Assembly: GCF_004123845.1 (NCBI RefSeq)
Contig: NZ_NBDP01000005.1
Location: forward strand, 62,001-126,000
From: Allobosea sp. Tri-44
GTDB lineage: Bacteria > Pseudomonadota > Alphaproteobacteria > Rhizobiales > Beijerinckiaceae
Direction: 5' to 3'
DNA length: 64,000 bases
Position numbers and translations under genes: made by a program. The notes below the pieces were generated by a model. It was not told the DNA's origin, ran no database searches, and saw nothing but the letters and a program-made list of their open reading frames with translations. Of the stretch, positions 27,492-35,737 are shown piece after piece (the stretch's first letter is position 1; each line of letters starts with the position of its first letter).

Positions 27492-28199
27492 GTGTCTCCC
27501 GCCGCCATCATCATTGGCATGGTGGCGGGGGTCATCCTGCTGATCGTCGCGGGCAACGCGCTCGCTTCATATCGCCGGTTGCGCCGCGCGGAATTCATCC
27601 GGCGCTATGCCTGGCCGCGCGGGCTGCTTGACAAGCTCACGGGCCATCATCCCAGCTTCACCCGCAAGGAGACCGCGCTGGTCTCCGAGGGCCTGCGCCA
27701 GTTTTTCCTCGCCTATCTCAATTCCGGGCGGCGCGAGGTCGCGATGCCATCGCAGGTCGCGGACGATCTCTGGCACGAGTTCATCCTCTACACCCGCGAC
27801 TATGGCCGGTTCTGCGACGGCGCCTTCGGGCGCTTCCTGCATCACACGCCAGCGGTCGCCCTGCGCGAGGGCGCGCCGCGCGACAACTCGGCCCTGCGCC
27901 GCGTCTGGTGGCAGTGCTGCCAGGACGAGAACATCGACCCGCGGCAGCCCAGCAGGCTCCCTCTCCTTTTCGCCCTCGACACAAAGCTCAAGATCGCCAA
28001 CGGCTTCGTCTATGCCCCGGATTGCGAGGCACTGCGGCGCAACGGCGATCGCGGCACGCAATGCGGCGGCGACTTCTCGAGCTCCTCCTTCGACGGCAGC
28101 ACCAGCGGATTTGGAGACAGCAGCAGTTCCTCCGATGCTGGTAGCTCCGACAGCGGCGGAGGCGACGGCGGTGGTTGCGGCGGAGGCGGCGGCGACTGA
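27492..28199 (+). CDS. Glycine-rich domain-containing membrane protein
   Basis: A 235-residue protein starting with GTG 12 bp after the pump gene, GGAG at 27481-27484. Residues 5-25 form one membrane helix. The middle domain has V-A-D-D-L-W-H-E-F-I-L-Y-T-R-D-Y-G-R-F-C and F-L-H-H-T-P, the pattern of the GRDP/DUF1399 domain. The last 50 residues are almost entirely Ser, Gly and Asp with one cysteine, a low-complexity tail. Function unknown. Its tight spacing suggests co-transcription with the efflux pump. Confidence 0.8.
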   Translation: MSPAAIIIGMVAGVILLIVAGNALASYRRLRRAEFIRRYAWPRGLLDKLTGHHPSFTRKETALVSEGLRQFFLAYLNSGRREVAMPSQVADDLWHEFILYTRDYGRFCDGAFGRFLHHTPAVALREGAPRDNSALRRVWWQCCQDENIDPRQPSRLPLLFALDTKLKIANGFVYAPDCEALRRNGDRGTQCGGDFSSSSFDGSTSGFGDSSSSSDAGSSDSGGGDGGGCGGGGGD

Positions 28200-28212
28200 G
28201 CCGCGGCTCAGT
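28195..28212. terminator. Perfect palindrome spanning two convergent stop codons
   Basis: ACTGAGCCGCGGCTCAGT is an 18-bp perfect palindrome. It contains the TGA of the glycine-rich gene (28197-28199) and the TGA of the convergent beta-helix gene (28208-28210 on the minus strand). It could act as a bidirectional transcription stop or mRNA end structure, although no T-run follows on either strand. Confidence 0.45.
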
Positions 28213-28798
28213 TCTGCTTGATCTTCGAGCCCTTGATCACGACGTCGGAGCTCGCCGTCGCATTGATCTTGCCGCTCGCCCGGATCGTCACGTCCTTGCC
28301 CTTGAGATCGACAGAGCCGTCCTTCTTCAGGTTGAGCTCTGCCGAGCCGGCATCGAGCCGGATGCTGTCGGCGGCCTTCACCACGAGCGCCTTGCCGCTG
28401 GCGATCTCGAAATCCTTGCTGCTGTCGAGATCGATGCTGACCGACGCTGCGACCTCGAAGGCGCGCGTCGCCAGGCTGATCTCGCGGTTGGCGTTCATGG
28501 CGAGCGCAGTGCCTGCGATGAGGCTGATGCCGGTGCCGGCCGTCGTCCGCATGCCGGCGCCGACATTGACGACATAGGCCGAGCCCACCGCCGTCCGGAA
28601 ATTGCTGCCGACGGTCAGCGCCAATTCGGCTCCGACATTGATCGTGAAGGTGCCACCGACCGTGATCGACAGGCCGGCCGGAGCCGTGATCGCGACCGTG
28701 CCACCGCGCCCGACATTGACCGCCTGCAGCAGGGCTGCGAGTTGTGCTTCGAGCGCGGCGATGCGCCGGTTCAAGGCCTCGACTTCCGGCGTCGCCAT
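28208..28798 (-). CDS. Free-standing VgrG/gp5-like beta-helix repeat protein
   Basis: A 196-residue protein. Residues 5-28 form a coiled coil (E-A-L-N-R-R-I-A-A-L-E-A-Q-L-A-A-L-L). Then come repeated strands with V-G/I-T spacing (S-I-T-V-G-G-T-F-T-I-N-V-G-A-E-L-A-L-T-V-G), like the DUF2345 or gp5 C-terminal trimeric beta-helix of phage spikes and VgrG. A polar K/D-rich repeat section ends it. No signal peptide, VgrG core or T6SS gene is nearby. The ATG at 28798 has GAGGGA upstream. It could be a trimeric spike or structural protein; function is not known. Convergent with the glycine-rich gene and divergent from photolyase. Confidence 0.75.
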   Translation of the reverse strand: MATPEVEALNRRIAALEAQLAALLQAVNVGRGGTVAITAPAGLSITVGGTFTINVGAELALTVGSNFRTAVGSAYVVNVGAGMRTTAGTGISLIAGTALAMNANREISLATRAFEVAASVSIDLDSSKDFEIASGKALVVKAADSIRLDAGSAELNLKKDGSVDLKGKDVTIRASGKINATASSDVVIKGSKIKQN

Positions 28799-28941
28799 CA
28801 GCCCATCCCTCTTCTTTTGCGCGCAGTCGACATAATCTATCACGAAACCTGGCGGCTCGCGGCGCCACTATCCCTTTGCGCCACGCAACCAATCCGGCTC
28901 CATCGGCGTATCAGAGCATCGCATCGAGAAGGCCTCACCGA

Positions 28942-30399
28942 GTGACCGAACGCCCTGCCCTGCTCTGGTTCCGCGACGATCTGCGCCTGTCCGACAATCC
29001 AGCCCTGAGAGCGGCGATCGACCGCGGCCCGCTCATCTGCCTCTACATCTTCGACATATCGACGGACCGCCGCCCGCTCGGCGGAGCGGCGCGCTGGTGG
29101 CTATCGCGCTCTCTAACCGCGCTGTCCGAGGCCGTCTCGGCGAAAGGCGGCGAATTGCTGATCCTGCGTGGCGATCCGGCCGAGTTGCTGCCACAGATCG
29201 TGCAAGCGGCCGATATCGGCTACGCCGCCTGGAACCGACGCTATGACGGCACGGCGATCGCACTCGACAAAGGGCTGAAGGCCGAACTCTCCGCTACCGG
29301 AGTCGCTGTCGAGAGCTTCAACGCCAATCTCCTGAACGAGCCATGGCAGGTCACGACGAAGGCCGACGGCCCGTTCAAGGTGTTCACGCCCTATTGGCGT
29401 GCCGCGCGCGAACACGGTGAGCCCTCGGCGCCACTTCCGACATCGGACAAGCTGAGCAAGGCGAGGCTGCCGGCGGCCTTGCGCGAGCAGGCGCTTACGG
29501 TCGCCGACCTCGCCCTGGAGCCTTCCTCTCCCGACTGGGCCGGCGGATTGCGCGACGCCTGGACGCCGGGCGAGGACGGGGCGCAGGAGCGGCTCGGCAC
29601 CTTCCTCGACGACGCGATTGCCGGCTATCGCGAGGGGCGCGACCGGCCGGACAAGCTCTCGACCTCGTGGCTGTCGCCGCATCTGCGCTTCGGCGAAATC
29701 AGCCCGCGCCAGATCTGGCACGCCATGCAAACAGCGCTGGACACGGGCGACACGCCGGGCTCGGCTGCCGATGTCGAGAAGTTCTTCAGCGAGATCGGCT
29801 GGCGCGAGTTCTCCTATCACCTGCTGTTCCACAATCCCGATCTCGCGACGGCCAACTTCAATCGCCGCTTCGACGCGATGTCCTGGGAAAAGGACGAAGC
29901 CGGCCTGAAAGCATGGCAGAAAGGCTTAACCGGCTATCCGATCGTCGATGCCGGCCTGCGCCAGCTCTGGCAGACCGGCTGGATGCACAACCGCGTCCGG
30001 ATGATCGCGGCCTCCTTCCTGATCAAGCATCTTCTGACCGACTGGCGCGCGGGAGAGGCCTGGTTCTGGGATACGCTGGTCGATGCCGATCCGGCGAACA
30101 ATCCGGCGAGCTGGCAATGGGTCGCGGGCTCAGGTGCCGATGCAGCGCCGTATTTCCGCGTCTTCAACCCGGTGACACAGGGCGAGAAGTTCGACCCGAA
30201 GGGCATTTACGTCCGGCGCTTCGTCCCCGAGCTGGCGGAGCTGGACGACAAGTTCATCCATCGTCCCTGGGAAGCGCCGGCGGCTGCGCTGAAGCAGGCC
30301 GGGATCGTCCTCGACCGGGACTATCCGAAGCCGATCATCGCCCTCGATTTCGGCCGCCGGCGCGCCCTCGACGCCTTTGCCGCCCTTCGATCCGAGTAG
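28942..30399 (+). CDS. phrB: Deoxyribodipyrimidine photolyase
   Basis: A 485-residue class I CPD photolyase, which repairs UV-made cyclobutane dimers using FADH- and light. The N-terminal photolyase domain (L-L-W-F-R-D-D-L-R-L-S-D-N-P-A-L) binds the antenna chromophore. The FAD-binding helical domain contains T-S-W-L-S-P-H-L-R-F-G-E-I-S-P-R, G-W-R-E-F-S-Y-H-L-L, G-Y-P-I-V-D-A-G-L-R-Q-L-W and the W-Q-W-V-A-G-S-G-x-D-A-A-P-Y-F-R signature. The start is a GTG at 28942; longer frames upstream run over the beta-helix gene. It is followed 9 bp later by an AAC(3)-family gene. Confidence 0.95.
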   Translation: MTERPALLWFRDDLRLSDNPALRAAIDRGPLICLYIFDISTDRRPLGGAARWWLSRSLTALSEAVSAKGGELLILRGDPAELLPQIVQAADIGYAAWNRRYDGTAIALDKGLKAELSATGVAVESFNANLLNEPWQVTTKADGPFKVFTPYWRAAREHGEPSAPLPTSDKLSKARLPAALREQALTVADLALEPSSPDWAGGLRDAWTPGEDGAQERLGTFLDDAIAGYREGRDRPDKLSTSWLSPHLRFGEISPRQIWHAMQTALDTGDTPGSAADVEKFFSEIGWREFSYHLLFHNPDLATANFNRRFDAMSWEKDEAGLKAWQKGLTGYPIVDAGLRQLWQTGWMHNRVRMIAASFLIKHLLTDWRAGEAWFWDTLVDADPANNPASWQWVAGSGADAAPYFRVFNPVTQGEKFDPKGIYVRRFVPELAELDDKFIHRPWEAPAAALKQAGIVLDRDYPKPIIALDFGRRRALDAFAALRSE

Positions 30400-30408
30400 C
30401 CGACCGAC

Positions 30409-31233
30409 ATGACGCTGCCTCCCGCTTCCTTTGTCACGCGCGCCTCTCTTGCCGCTGATCTCGCCGCACTCGGGCTTGCCTCGGGCGATGCCGTCATGGT
30501 CCATGCTGCCGTCAGCAGGGTCGGCCGCCTGCTCGACGGCCCCGACACCATCATCGCCGCGCTCTCCGATGTCGTCGGCCCCGAGGGCGCAGTCCTCGCT
30601 TATGCCGATTGGGAGGCGCGCTACGAGGACCTGACGGACAAAGAAGGCCGCGTGCCGCCTGAGTGGCGCGACCACATCCCGCCATTCGATCCGCAGCGCT
30701 CGCGCGCCATCCGCGACAATGGCGTGCTGCCGGAATTCCTGCGGACGACGCCGGGCGCGCGGCGCAGCGGCAATCCCGGCGCCTCGCTCGTCGCACTCGG
30801 GGCGAAGGCTGAATGGTTCACGGCCGAGCACCCGCTCGACTACGGCTATGGCGAGCGCTCGCCGCTCGCAAAGCTGGTCGAGGCAGGCGGCAAGGTGCTG
30901 ATGCTCGGCGCGCCGCTCGATACGTTGACCCTGCTGCACCATGCCGAGCACCTGGCTGACATCCCCGGCAAGCGCATCCGGCGGATCGAGGTGCCGCTGG
31001 CGACTCCGGCCGGCACGCAATGGCGCATGATCGAGGAGTTCGACACCGGCGACCCGATCGTCGACGGGCTGGCCGAGGACTATTTCGTTGAAATCGTGAC
31101 GGAGTTCCTCGCCAGTGGCCAAGGCCGGCAGGGACTGGTCGGCGCCGCCCCATCCGTGCTGGTCGATGCTGCTCCGATCACCAGCTTCGGCGCGAACTGG
31201 CTCGAAGCGCGGTTCGGATCACGCTCGTCTTGA
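30409..31233 (+). CDS. Aminoglycoside 3-N-acetyltransferase family protein (AAC(3)-like)
   Basis: A 274-residue member of the antibiotic acetyltransferase family. Segments G-D-A-V-M-V-H-A-A-V-S-R-V-G near the N-terminus, P-P-F-D-P, P-G-A-R-R-S-G-N-P-G-A-S and V-L-M-L-G-A-P-L-D-T-L-T-L-L-H-H-A-E match AAC(3)-II/-VI type enzymes in order. In those enzymes the conserved motif reads R-S-x-H-P-x-x-S; here the His is Asn, which could change activity. The relatives acetylate the 3-amino group of aminoglycosides with acetyl-CoA, but environmental homologues may have other substrates. It follows phrB by 9 bp and is probably co-transcribed. Confidence 0.82.
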   Translation: MTLPPASFVTRASLAADLAALGLASGDAVMVHAAVSRVGRLLDGPDTIIAALSDVVGPEGAVLAYADWEARYEDLTDKEGRVPPEWRDHIPPFDPQRSRAIRDNGVLPEFLRTTPGARRSGNPGASLVALGAKAEWFTAEHPLDYGYGERSPLAKLVEAGGKVLMLGAPLDTLTLLHHAEHLADIPGKRIRRIEVPLATPAGTQWRMIEEFDTGDPIVDGLAEDYFVEIVTEFLASGQGRQGLVGAAPSVLVDAAPITSFGANWLEARFGSRSS

Positions 31234-31247
31234 TTCTTGGCTCCGTC

Positions 31248-31263
31248 GCCCAAGCCGTTGGGC
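31248..31263. terminator. Small stem-loop between convergent genes
   Basis: GCCCAA (31248-31253), loop GCCG, TTGGGC (31258-31263) lies between the AAC(3)-like gene and the convergent SDR gene. The stem is short and no T-run follows, so a terminator role is uncertain. Confidence 0.3.
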
Positions 31264-31279
31264 AGAGAGTCGTCTCCAG

Positions 31280-32089
31280 CTACACCGCCCCATCGCGACG
31301 GCCGCCGCGATGCTCGCCGGCCAGCTTGCGCATCGCCCAGAAATAGGCCGGGTAAGGCAGCAGCCGCATCCCCTTCATCAGCCAGGCGAGACGGCGCGGG
31401 AAGACGATCTCGAAGCGGTCGCGGGCAAAGCCGTCGACGATGCGCGCCGCAGCCTCTTCGAGCGACACCATGAACGGCATCGGAAAACTGTTGCGCTGGG
31501 TCATCGCCGTGTCGACGAAGCCGGGATTGACCAGTTGCAGGCGGATGCCTTGCCGCTCGCAATCGAATTGCAGTGCCTCGCAGAGATGGATGGCGGCTGC
31601 TTTCGACGCGCCGTAAGCGGCTGCGCCCGGCAGGCCGCGATAACCCGCCAGCGAGGCGTTCACCGCGATCTGGCCCTTGCCACGCGCCGCCATGCGCTCG
31701 GCGACAGCAGCCGCGCCACGCACGACGCCGATGAGATTGACCGCGAAGACCTGCTCGAAGGCGGCGACGTCGATCAGGCCGGGCCCGTTGCGCGGGGCGA
31801 TGCCGGCATTGAGGAAGGCGAGCGCGATCGGCCCATGCACGCTCTCGATGCCCTCGACCACCGCAGCCATCGCCATCGGATCGGCGACGTCGCCGCAATG
31901 AGCGACGATCCGCCCCGGCAAACCATCCGCGCTCAGCGCCAGCGTTTCGAGCTTGTCGAGCCGGCGCGCGGTCGCGGCGACCGTCCAGCCGCGCCGCGCC
32001 AATTCCAGCGCCACGGCCGCGCCGATGCCGGAACTCGCTCCGGTCACCCAGGCGACACCGTCCTGCGGCCCGATGCGCGGCATGGTCAT
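31280..32089 (-). CDS. Short-chain dehydrogenase/reductase
   Basis: A 269-residue classical SDR. The NAD(P)-binding T-G-A-S-S-G-I-G is at about residues 15-22, N-A-G-I at about 93, a catalytic Ser in S-L-A-G and the Y-G-A-S-K motif (Tyr/Lys) near 160. The C-terminal region is hydrophobic and basic (R-L-A-W-L-M-K-G-M-R-L-L-P-Y), which suggests a membrane-associated surface as in lipid-modifying SDRs. Substrate unknown. The ATG at 32089 gives M-T-M-P-R-I-G, the family-typical start. Confidence 0.9.
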   Translation of the reverse strand: MTMPRIGPQDGVAWVTGASSGIGAAVALELARRGWTVAATARRLDKLETLALSADGLPGRIVAHCGDVADPMAMAAVVEGIESVHGPIALAFLNAGIAPRNGPGLIDVAAFEQVFAVNLIGVVRGAAAVAERMAARGKGQIAVNASLAGYRGLPGAAAYGASKAAAIHLCEALQFDCERQGIRLQLVNPGFVDTAMTQRNSFPMPFMVSLEEAAARIVDGFARDRFEIVFPRRLAWLMKGMRLLPYPAYFWAMRKLAGEHRGGRRDGAV

Positions 32090-32247
32090 CTTTCGGTCGA
32101 GCCTCCAGGCCGCGGTAGTCCTGCTCGGACCGTAGTGATGCGGAGCCCTCAGCGGAAGCCCTGCCGGCACCGTCCCCACTTGGCTTCCCACCATCTTTTC
32201 CAGCCCGGCCTCGCCTGCGATAAGCTGACTGGAAGAAGGAGATCGCG

Positions 32248-32964
32248 ATGCCGACCGAATTGCTGTTCCGAGCCGATGCCTATCTTGGCGAAACGCCTGC
32301 GACCGTTGTCGCGATCAACGAGCGCGGCGGCATCGAGCTCGACCGGACGGTGTTCTACGCCACCGGCGGCGGCCAGCCGGGCGATGTCGGCGTCCTCGTC
32401 CGCAGCGACGGCACCGAGATCGCGGTCGGCACGGCGATCTACAATCCCGAGGACAAGAGCCGCATCCTGCATGTCCCGCTCGAAGGCCAGGCCGCGCCGG
32501 CCGTCGGCGACACGGTGACGGCAAAGCTCGACTGGGAGCGCCGGCTGAAGCGCATGCGCATCCACACCGCGCTGCATCTGCTCAGCGTCGTCCTGCCCTA
32601 TCCCGTCACCGGCGGCGCGATCGGCGACGGCGACGGCCGGCTCGATTTCGACATTCCCGAGGGCGGGCTCGACAAGGCCGAACTGACCGAGAAGCTCAAT
32701 GCACTGGTGGCGAAGAATGCAGCGATCAGCGAGCGCTGGATCACCGACGAGGAGCTCGACGCCAATCCCGGCCTGGTCAAGACCATGTCGGTCAAGCCGC
32801 CGCGCGGCTCGGGCCGGGTCCGGCTGGTCTCGATCGATGGCATCGACCTGCAGCCCTGCGGTGGCACGCATGTGCGCAACACCTCCGAGATCGGCGCGGT
32901 CGTCGTCACCGATGTCGAGAAGAAGGGCAAGCAGAACCGGCGCGTGCGCATCGCGCTCGCTTGA
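32248..32964 (+). CDS. alaX: Alanyl-tRNA editing protein AlaX
   Basis: A 238-residue free-standing editing domain that hydrolyses mischarged Ser-tRNA(Ala) or Gly-tRNA(Ala). The zinc ligands are H106 and H110 in H-T-A-L-H and C204 and H208 in C-G-G-T-H, and the N-terminal glycine-rich F-Y-A-T-G-G-G-Q-P-G-D motif is intact. The size fits the AlaX-M/II class. Together with the downstream sulfurtransferase it makes a small rightward group, 48 bp apart. Confidence 0.92.
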   Translation: MPTELLFRADAYLGETPATVVAINERGGIELDRTVFYATGGGQPGDVGVLVRSDGTEIAVGTAIYNPEDKSRILHVPLEGQAAPAVGDTVTAKLDWERRLKRMRIHTALHLLSVVLPYPVTGGAIGDGDGRLDFDIPEGGLDKAELTEKLNALVAKNAAISERWITDEELDANPGLVKTMSVKPPRGSGRVRLVSIDGIDLQPCGGTHVRNTSEIGAVVVTDVEKKGKQNRRVRIALA

Positions 32965-33012
32965 ACGTTCCGTCATAACATCCTGAAAATAGACTCTTTC
33001 GAGGACGCGCGC

Positions 33013-33867
33013 ATGGCCCGCAACGACATCTTCGTCTCCACGCAATGGCTGGCCGAGCGGCTCGACGCGCCCGACATCGTCATCGTCGATGGCTCCTATT
33101 ACCTGCCGGCCCAGAAGCGCGACGCGGCGGCCGAATATGCGCAGCAGCGCATCCCCGGCGCGGTCCGTTTCGACATCGACGCGATCAAGGACGAGAGCTC
33201 CAGCCTGCCGCATATGCTGCCGCGGCCGGACGCCTTCGCCGCCGCCGTCGGCGCCATGGGCATCGGCGACGGCATGCGCATTGTCGTCTATGACGGGCTC
33301 GGCCTGTTCTCGGCGCCGCGCGTGCGCTGGACCTTCCAGACCTTCGGCGCCAAGGATGTGGTCATCCTCGACGGCGGCCTGCCGCAATGGCTGGCGGAGG
33401 GCCGGCCGGTCCGGGATGGCACTCCAAGGCAGCGTGCACCGCGCACATTCACCGCCAGGCTCGACCATTCCGCCGTTGCCGATATCGACGACGTGGCGCG
33501 CGCGCTGGAGAGCGGCGCCATCCAGGTGGTCGATGCACGCCCGGCCGACCGCTTCCGCGGCGAGGCGCCGGAGCCGCGGCCCGGCCTGCGCTCGGGCCAC
33601 ATGCCGGGCGCGCTCAACCTGCCCTCCTCCGCCTTGGTGGCCGACGGCAAGCTCAAGGAGCCGGAGGCGCTCGTCGCGGCCTTCCGCGAAGCCGGCGTCG
33701 ACATCGACAAGCCGTTGCTGACGAGCTGCGGCTCGGGCGTCTCGGCCGTGATCCTGTCGACGGCGCTGGAGCTGCTCGGCAAGCCGGCGCGCTCCGTCTA
33801 TGACGGCTCCTGGGCCGAGTGGGGTGCGAGCGAGCGCCCGGCCGCAACCGGACCGGCGAAGGGCTGA
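33013..33867 (+). CDS. sseA: 3-mercaptopyruvate sulfurtransferase (SseA)
   Basis: A 284-residue protein with two rhodanese domains. The C-terminal one carries the persulfide-forming C239 in the loop C-G-S-G-V-S-A, the 3-mercaptopyruvate-type hexapeptide; the N-terminal domain lacks a catalytic Cys, as usual. Y-Y-L-P and R-I-P-G-A in the first domain and the R-S-G-H-M-P-G-A-L-N-L-P segment in the second are conserved. It transfers sulfane sulfur to thiols or cyanide. It ends before a hairpin and is convergent with glutaminase. Confidence 0.94.
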   Translation: MARNDIFVSTQWLAERLDAPDIVIVDGSYYLPAQKRDAAAEYAQQRIPGAVRFDIDAIKDESSSLPHMLPRPDAFAAAVGAMGIGDGMRIVVYDGLGLFSAPRVRWTFQTFGAKDVVILDGGLPQWLAEGRPVRDGTPRQRAPRTFTARLDHSAVADIDDVARALESGAIQVVDARPADRFRGEAPEPRPGLRSGHMPGALNLPSSALVADGKLKEPEALVAAFREAGVDIDKPLLTSCGSGVSAVILSTALELLGKPARSVYDGSWAEWGASERPAATGPAKG

Positions 33868-33896
33868 CTAGTTATTTGTTTTGCGCGAATTCTGAT

Positions 33897-33919
33897 CGTT
33901 CGACCGTGCCGGTCGAACG
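33897..33919. terminator. Stem-loop between sseA and glutaminase genes
   Basis: CGTTCGACCG (33897-33906), loop TGC, CGGTCGAACG (33910-33919): a 10-bp stem between the two convergent genes. No T-run follows on either strand, so it could be a bidirectional 3'-end structure rather than a classical terminator. Confidence 0.5.
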
Positions 33920-33928
33920 GAAAGCGCG

Positions 33929-34852
33929 CTAGAAAACCGACCAGCCGGTGCGCTCGACCAGGCGTTCGAGCGCGAGCGCGCCGACATGCGAGGTGCCGGC
34001 AGCGTTGAGCCCGGGCGACCAGACCGCGATCGCCGCCTGCTTCGGCACGATGGCGAGAATGCCGCCGCCGACGCCGCTCTTGCCGGGCAGGCCGACCTTG
34101 AAGGCGAACTCGCCCGAGGCGTCGTAATGGCCGCAGGTCATCATCAGCGCCTTGACGCGGCGGGCCCGCGCCGGGCGGCAGACCATGTCGCCGGTCAACG
34201 GGTCCACCCCATCGCCCGCGAGAAACAGGCCGGCGCGGGCGAGTTGGACGCAACTCAAGCTCAGCGCGCATTGGTGGAAATAAACGTCGAGGACCTCGGC
34301 GACCGGGTTCTTCAGATTGCCGAAGGCGCGGATGAAATTGGCGAGGCTGGCATTGCGGAAGCCGGTCTGCGCCTCCGACCCCGCCACCTCCTTGTCGATC
34401 GCCACTGTGCGGTCGCCGGAGCGCTCGCGCAGGAAGGCGAGGATCTCGGCCGCCGTCTTCTTCGGCGTCCGGCCGGTCAGTAGCGCATCGGTGACGACGA
34501 GCGCGCCGGCATTGATGAACGGGTTGCGCGGCACGCCGCGCTCCTGCTCGAGCTGGACGATCGAATTGAAGGGCGAGCCCGAGGGTTCGCGCCCAACTCG
34601 GTGCCAGAGCCGGGCGCCGACCCGCTCCAGCGCCAGCGTCAGGGTGAAGACCTTGGAGATGCTCTGGATCGAGAATGGCACCGTGGCGTCGCCGGCTTCC
34701 GCCCGCTCGCCGCTGCAGGTGATGACGGCAAGGCCGAAGCCGCGCGGATCGACTCGCGACAGCGCCGGAATGTAGTCGGCTACCTTACCGGCGCCGATAT
34801 GATCTGAGACATCGGCATGCACGGCCGCGACGGTGTCCGAGAGGTTGCGCAT
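33929..34852 (-). CDS. glsA: Glutaminase
   Basis: A 307-residue glutaminase of the serine-dependent beta-lactamase fold, converting glutamine to glutamate and ammonia. The catalytic S-x-x-K is S64-I-S-K67 in [10 protein letters not shown], and the [12 protein letters not shown]-x-x-T-x-x-R-N and [11 protein letters not shown] motifs are intact. The ATG at 34852 (M-R-N-L-S-D) matches family length; the open frame continues upstream through the divergent protease gene and is not coding there. Monocistronic. Confidence 0.95.
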   Translation of the reverse strand: MRNLSDTVAAVHADVSDHIGAGKVADYIPALSRVDPRGFGLAVITCSGERAEAGDATVPFSIQSISKVFTLTLALERVGARLWHRVGREPSGSPFNSIVQLEQERGVPRNPFINAGALVVTDALLTGRTPKKTAAEILAFLRERSGDRTVAIDKEVAGSEAQTGFRNASLANFIRAFGNLKNPVAEVLDVYFHQCALSLSCVQLARAGLFLAGDGVDPLTGDMVCRPARARRVKALMMTCGHYDASGEFAFKVGLPGKSGVGGGILAIVPKQAAIAVWSPGLNAAGTSHVGALALERLVERTGWSVF

Positions 34853-34987
34853 GTCCGAACTCCGCCACGTCCTAGCCGATAACCGGTCGACCTTGGCATT
34901 CGCCCATCCGTGCCGCAATCGCGCCACCCAGAGCTTGGCAAACTCGGTACCCCCTGCGCATGCTGCGCCCGCGCTGGGGAACCAACT

Positions 34988-35737
34988 ATGACTTATTGCC
35001 TCGGGATCCTGTTGCCGTCGGGCCTGATCCTCGCCTCGGATTCCCGCTCCAGCGCCGGCGTCGACCAGATCGCCGTGGTCAAGAAGCTCGCTCTGTTCGA
35101 GGTCGCGAACGAGCGGGTGATCGCGATCCTCTCGGCTGGGAACCTGGCGACGACACAGGCCGTGATCACGATGATCAGGCAATACACCAAGCATAAGCAG
35201 GACAGCGCCTCGGGCGGCGAGAACCGCGACATCCTGGCGGCGCGCACGATGTTCGACGTGGCGCAGATCGTCGGCGGCGTCTTGCGCGAGGTGCTGCGCG
35301 CCAATCGCGCCTTCGTCGAGCCCTATGGCGACCCGAATGGCTCCTTCCTGGTTGCCGGCCAGATCGCAGGCGAGCCGCACCGGCTCTTCCAGGTCTATTC
35401 GGCCGGCAACTTCGTCGAAGCCTCGGGACGCACCCAGTTTCTCCAGCTTGGCGAGACCAAATACGGCAAGCCGATCCTCGACCGGGCGCTGCAGGAGGCG
35501 AGCGGGCTCGACGAGGCGGCCAAGCTTGCTCTGCTCTCCTTCGATGCCACGGTCCGCTCGAACCTCTCGGTCGCTCCGCCGATCGATCTCTTGCGCTACG
35601 AGGCCGACAGTTTCTCGACCCGGCATCTCGCCAAATACGACAGTAATCACCCCTATTGGGCCGACATGCGCCAGCGCTACAGCGACGGGCTGACGGCGCT
35701 GGTGGCGAGCCTGCCGGCACCGGATTTCCCTCCTTGA
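34988..35737 (+). CDS. Anbu-type proteasome-like protease
   Basis: A 249-residue Ntn-hydrolase. It begins M-T-Y-C-L-G-I-L-L, so removal of Met exposes Thr2 as the candidate nucleophile, followed by [16 protein letters not shown], the pattern of the Anbu (ancestral beta-subunit) family. Anbu proteins form HslV-related rings and are usually encoded with a circularly permuted ATP-grasp, an alpha-E protein and a transglutaminase-like protease; none of these is in this window. The ATG at 34988 is required to place Thr at position 2; in-frame upstream starts are discounted. Divergent from glutaminase. Confidence 0.85.
   Translation: MTYCLGILLPSGLILASDSRSSAGVDQIAVVKKLALFEVANERVIAILSAGNLATTQAVITMIRQYTKHKQDSASGGENRDILAARTMFDVAQIVGGVLREVLRANRAFVEPYGDPNGSFLVAGQIAGEPHRLFQVYSAGNFVEASGRTQFLQLGETKYGKPILDRALQEASGLDEAAKLALLSFDATVRSNLSVAPPIDLLRYEADSFSTRHLAKYDSNHPYWADMRQRYSDGLTALVASLPAPDFPP

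Noticed and set aside
33929..35650. 573-codon continuous frame including glutaminase
   Set aside because: Only the part from the ATG at 34852 is glutaminase. The upstream part is antisense to the Anbu gene and has no family features, so this is not a fusion.
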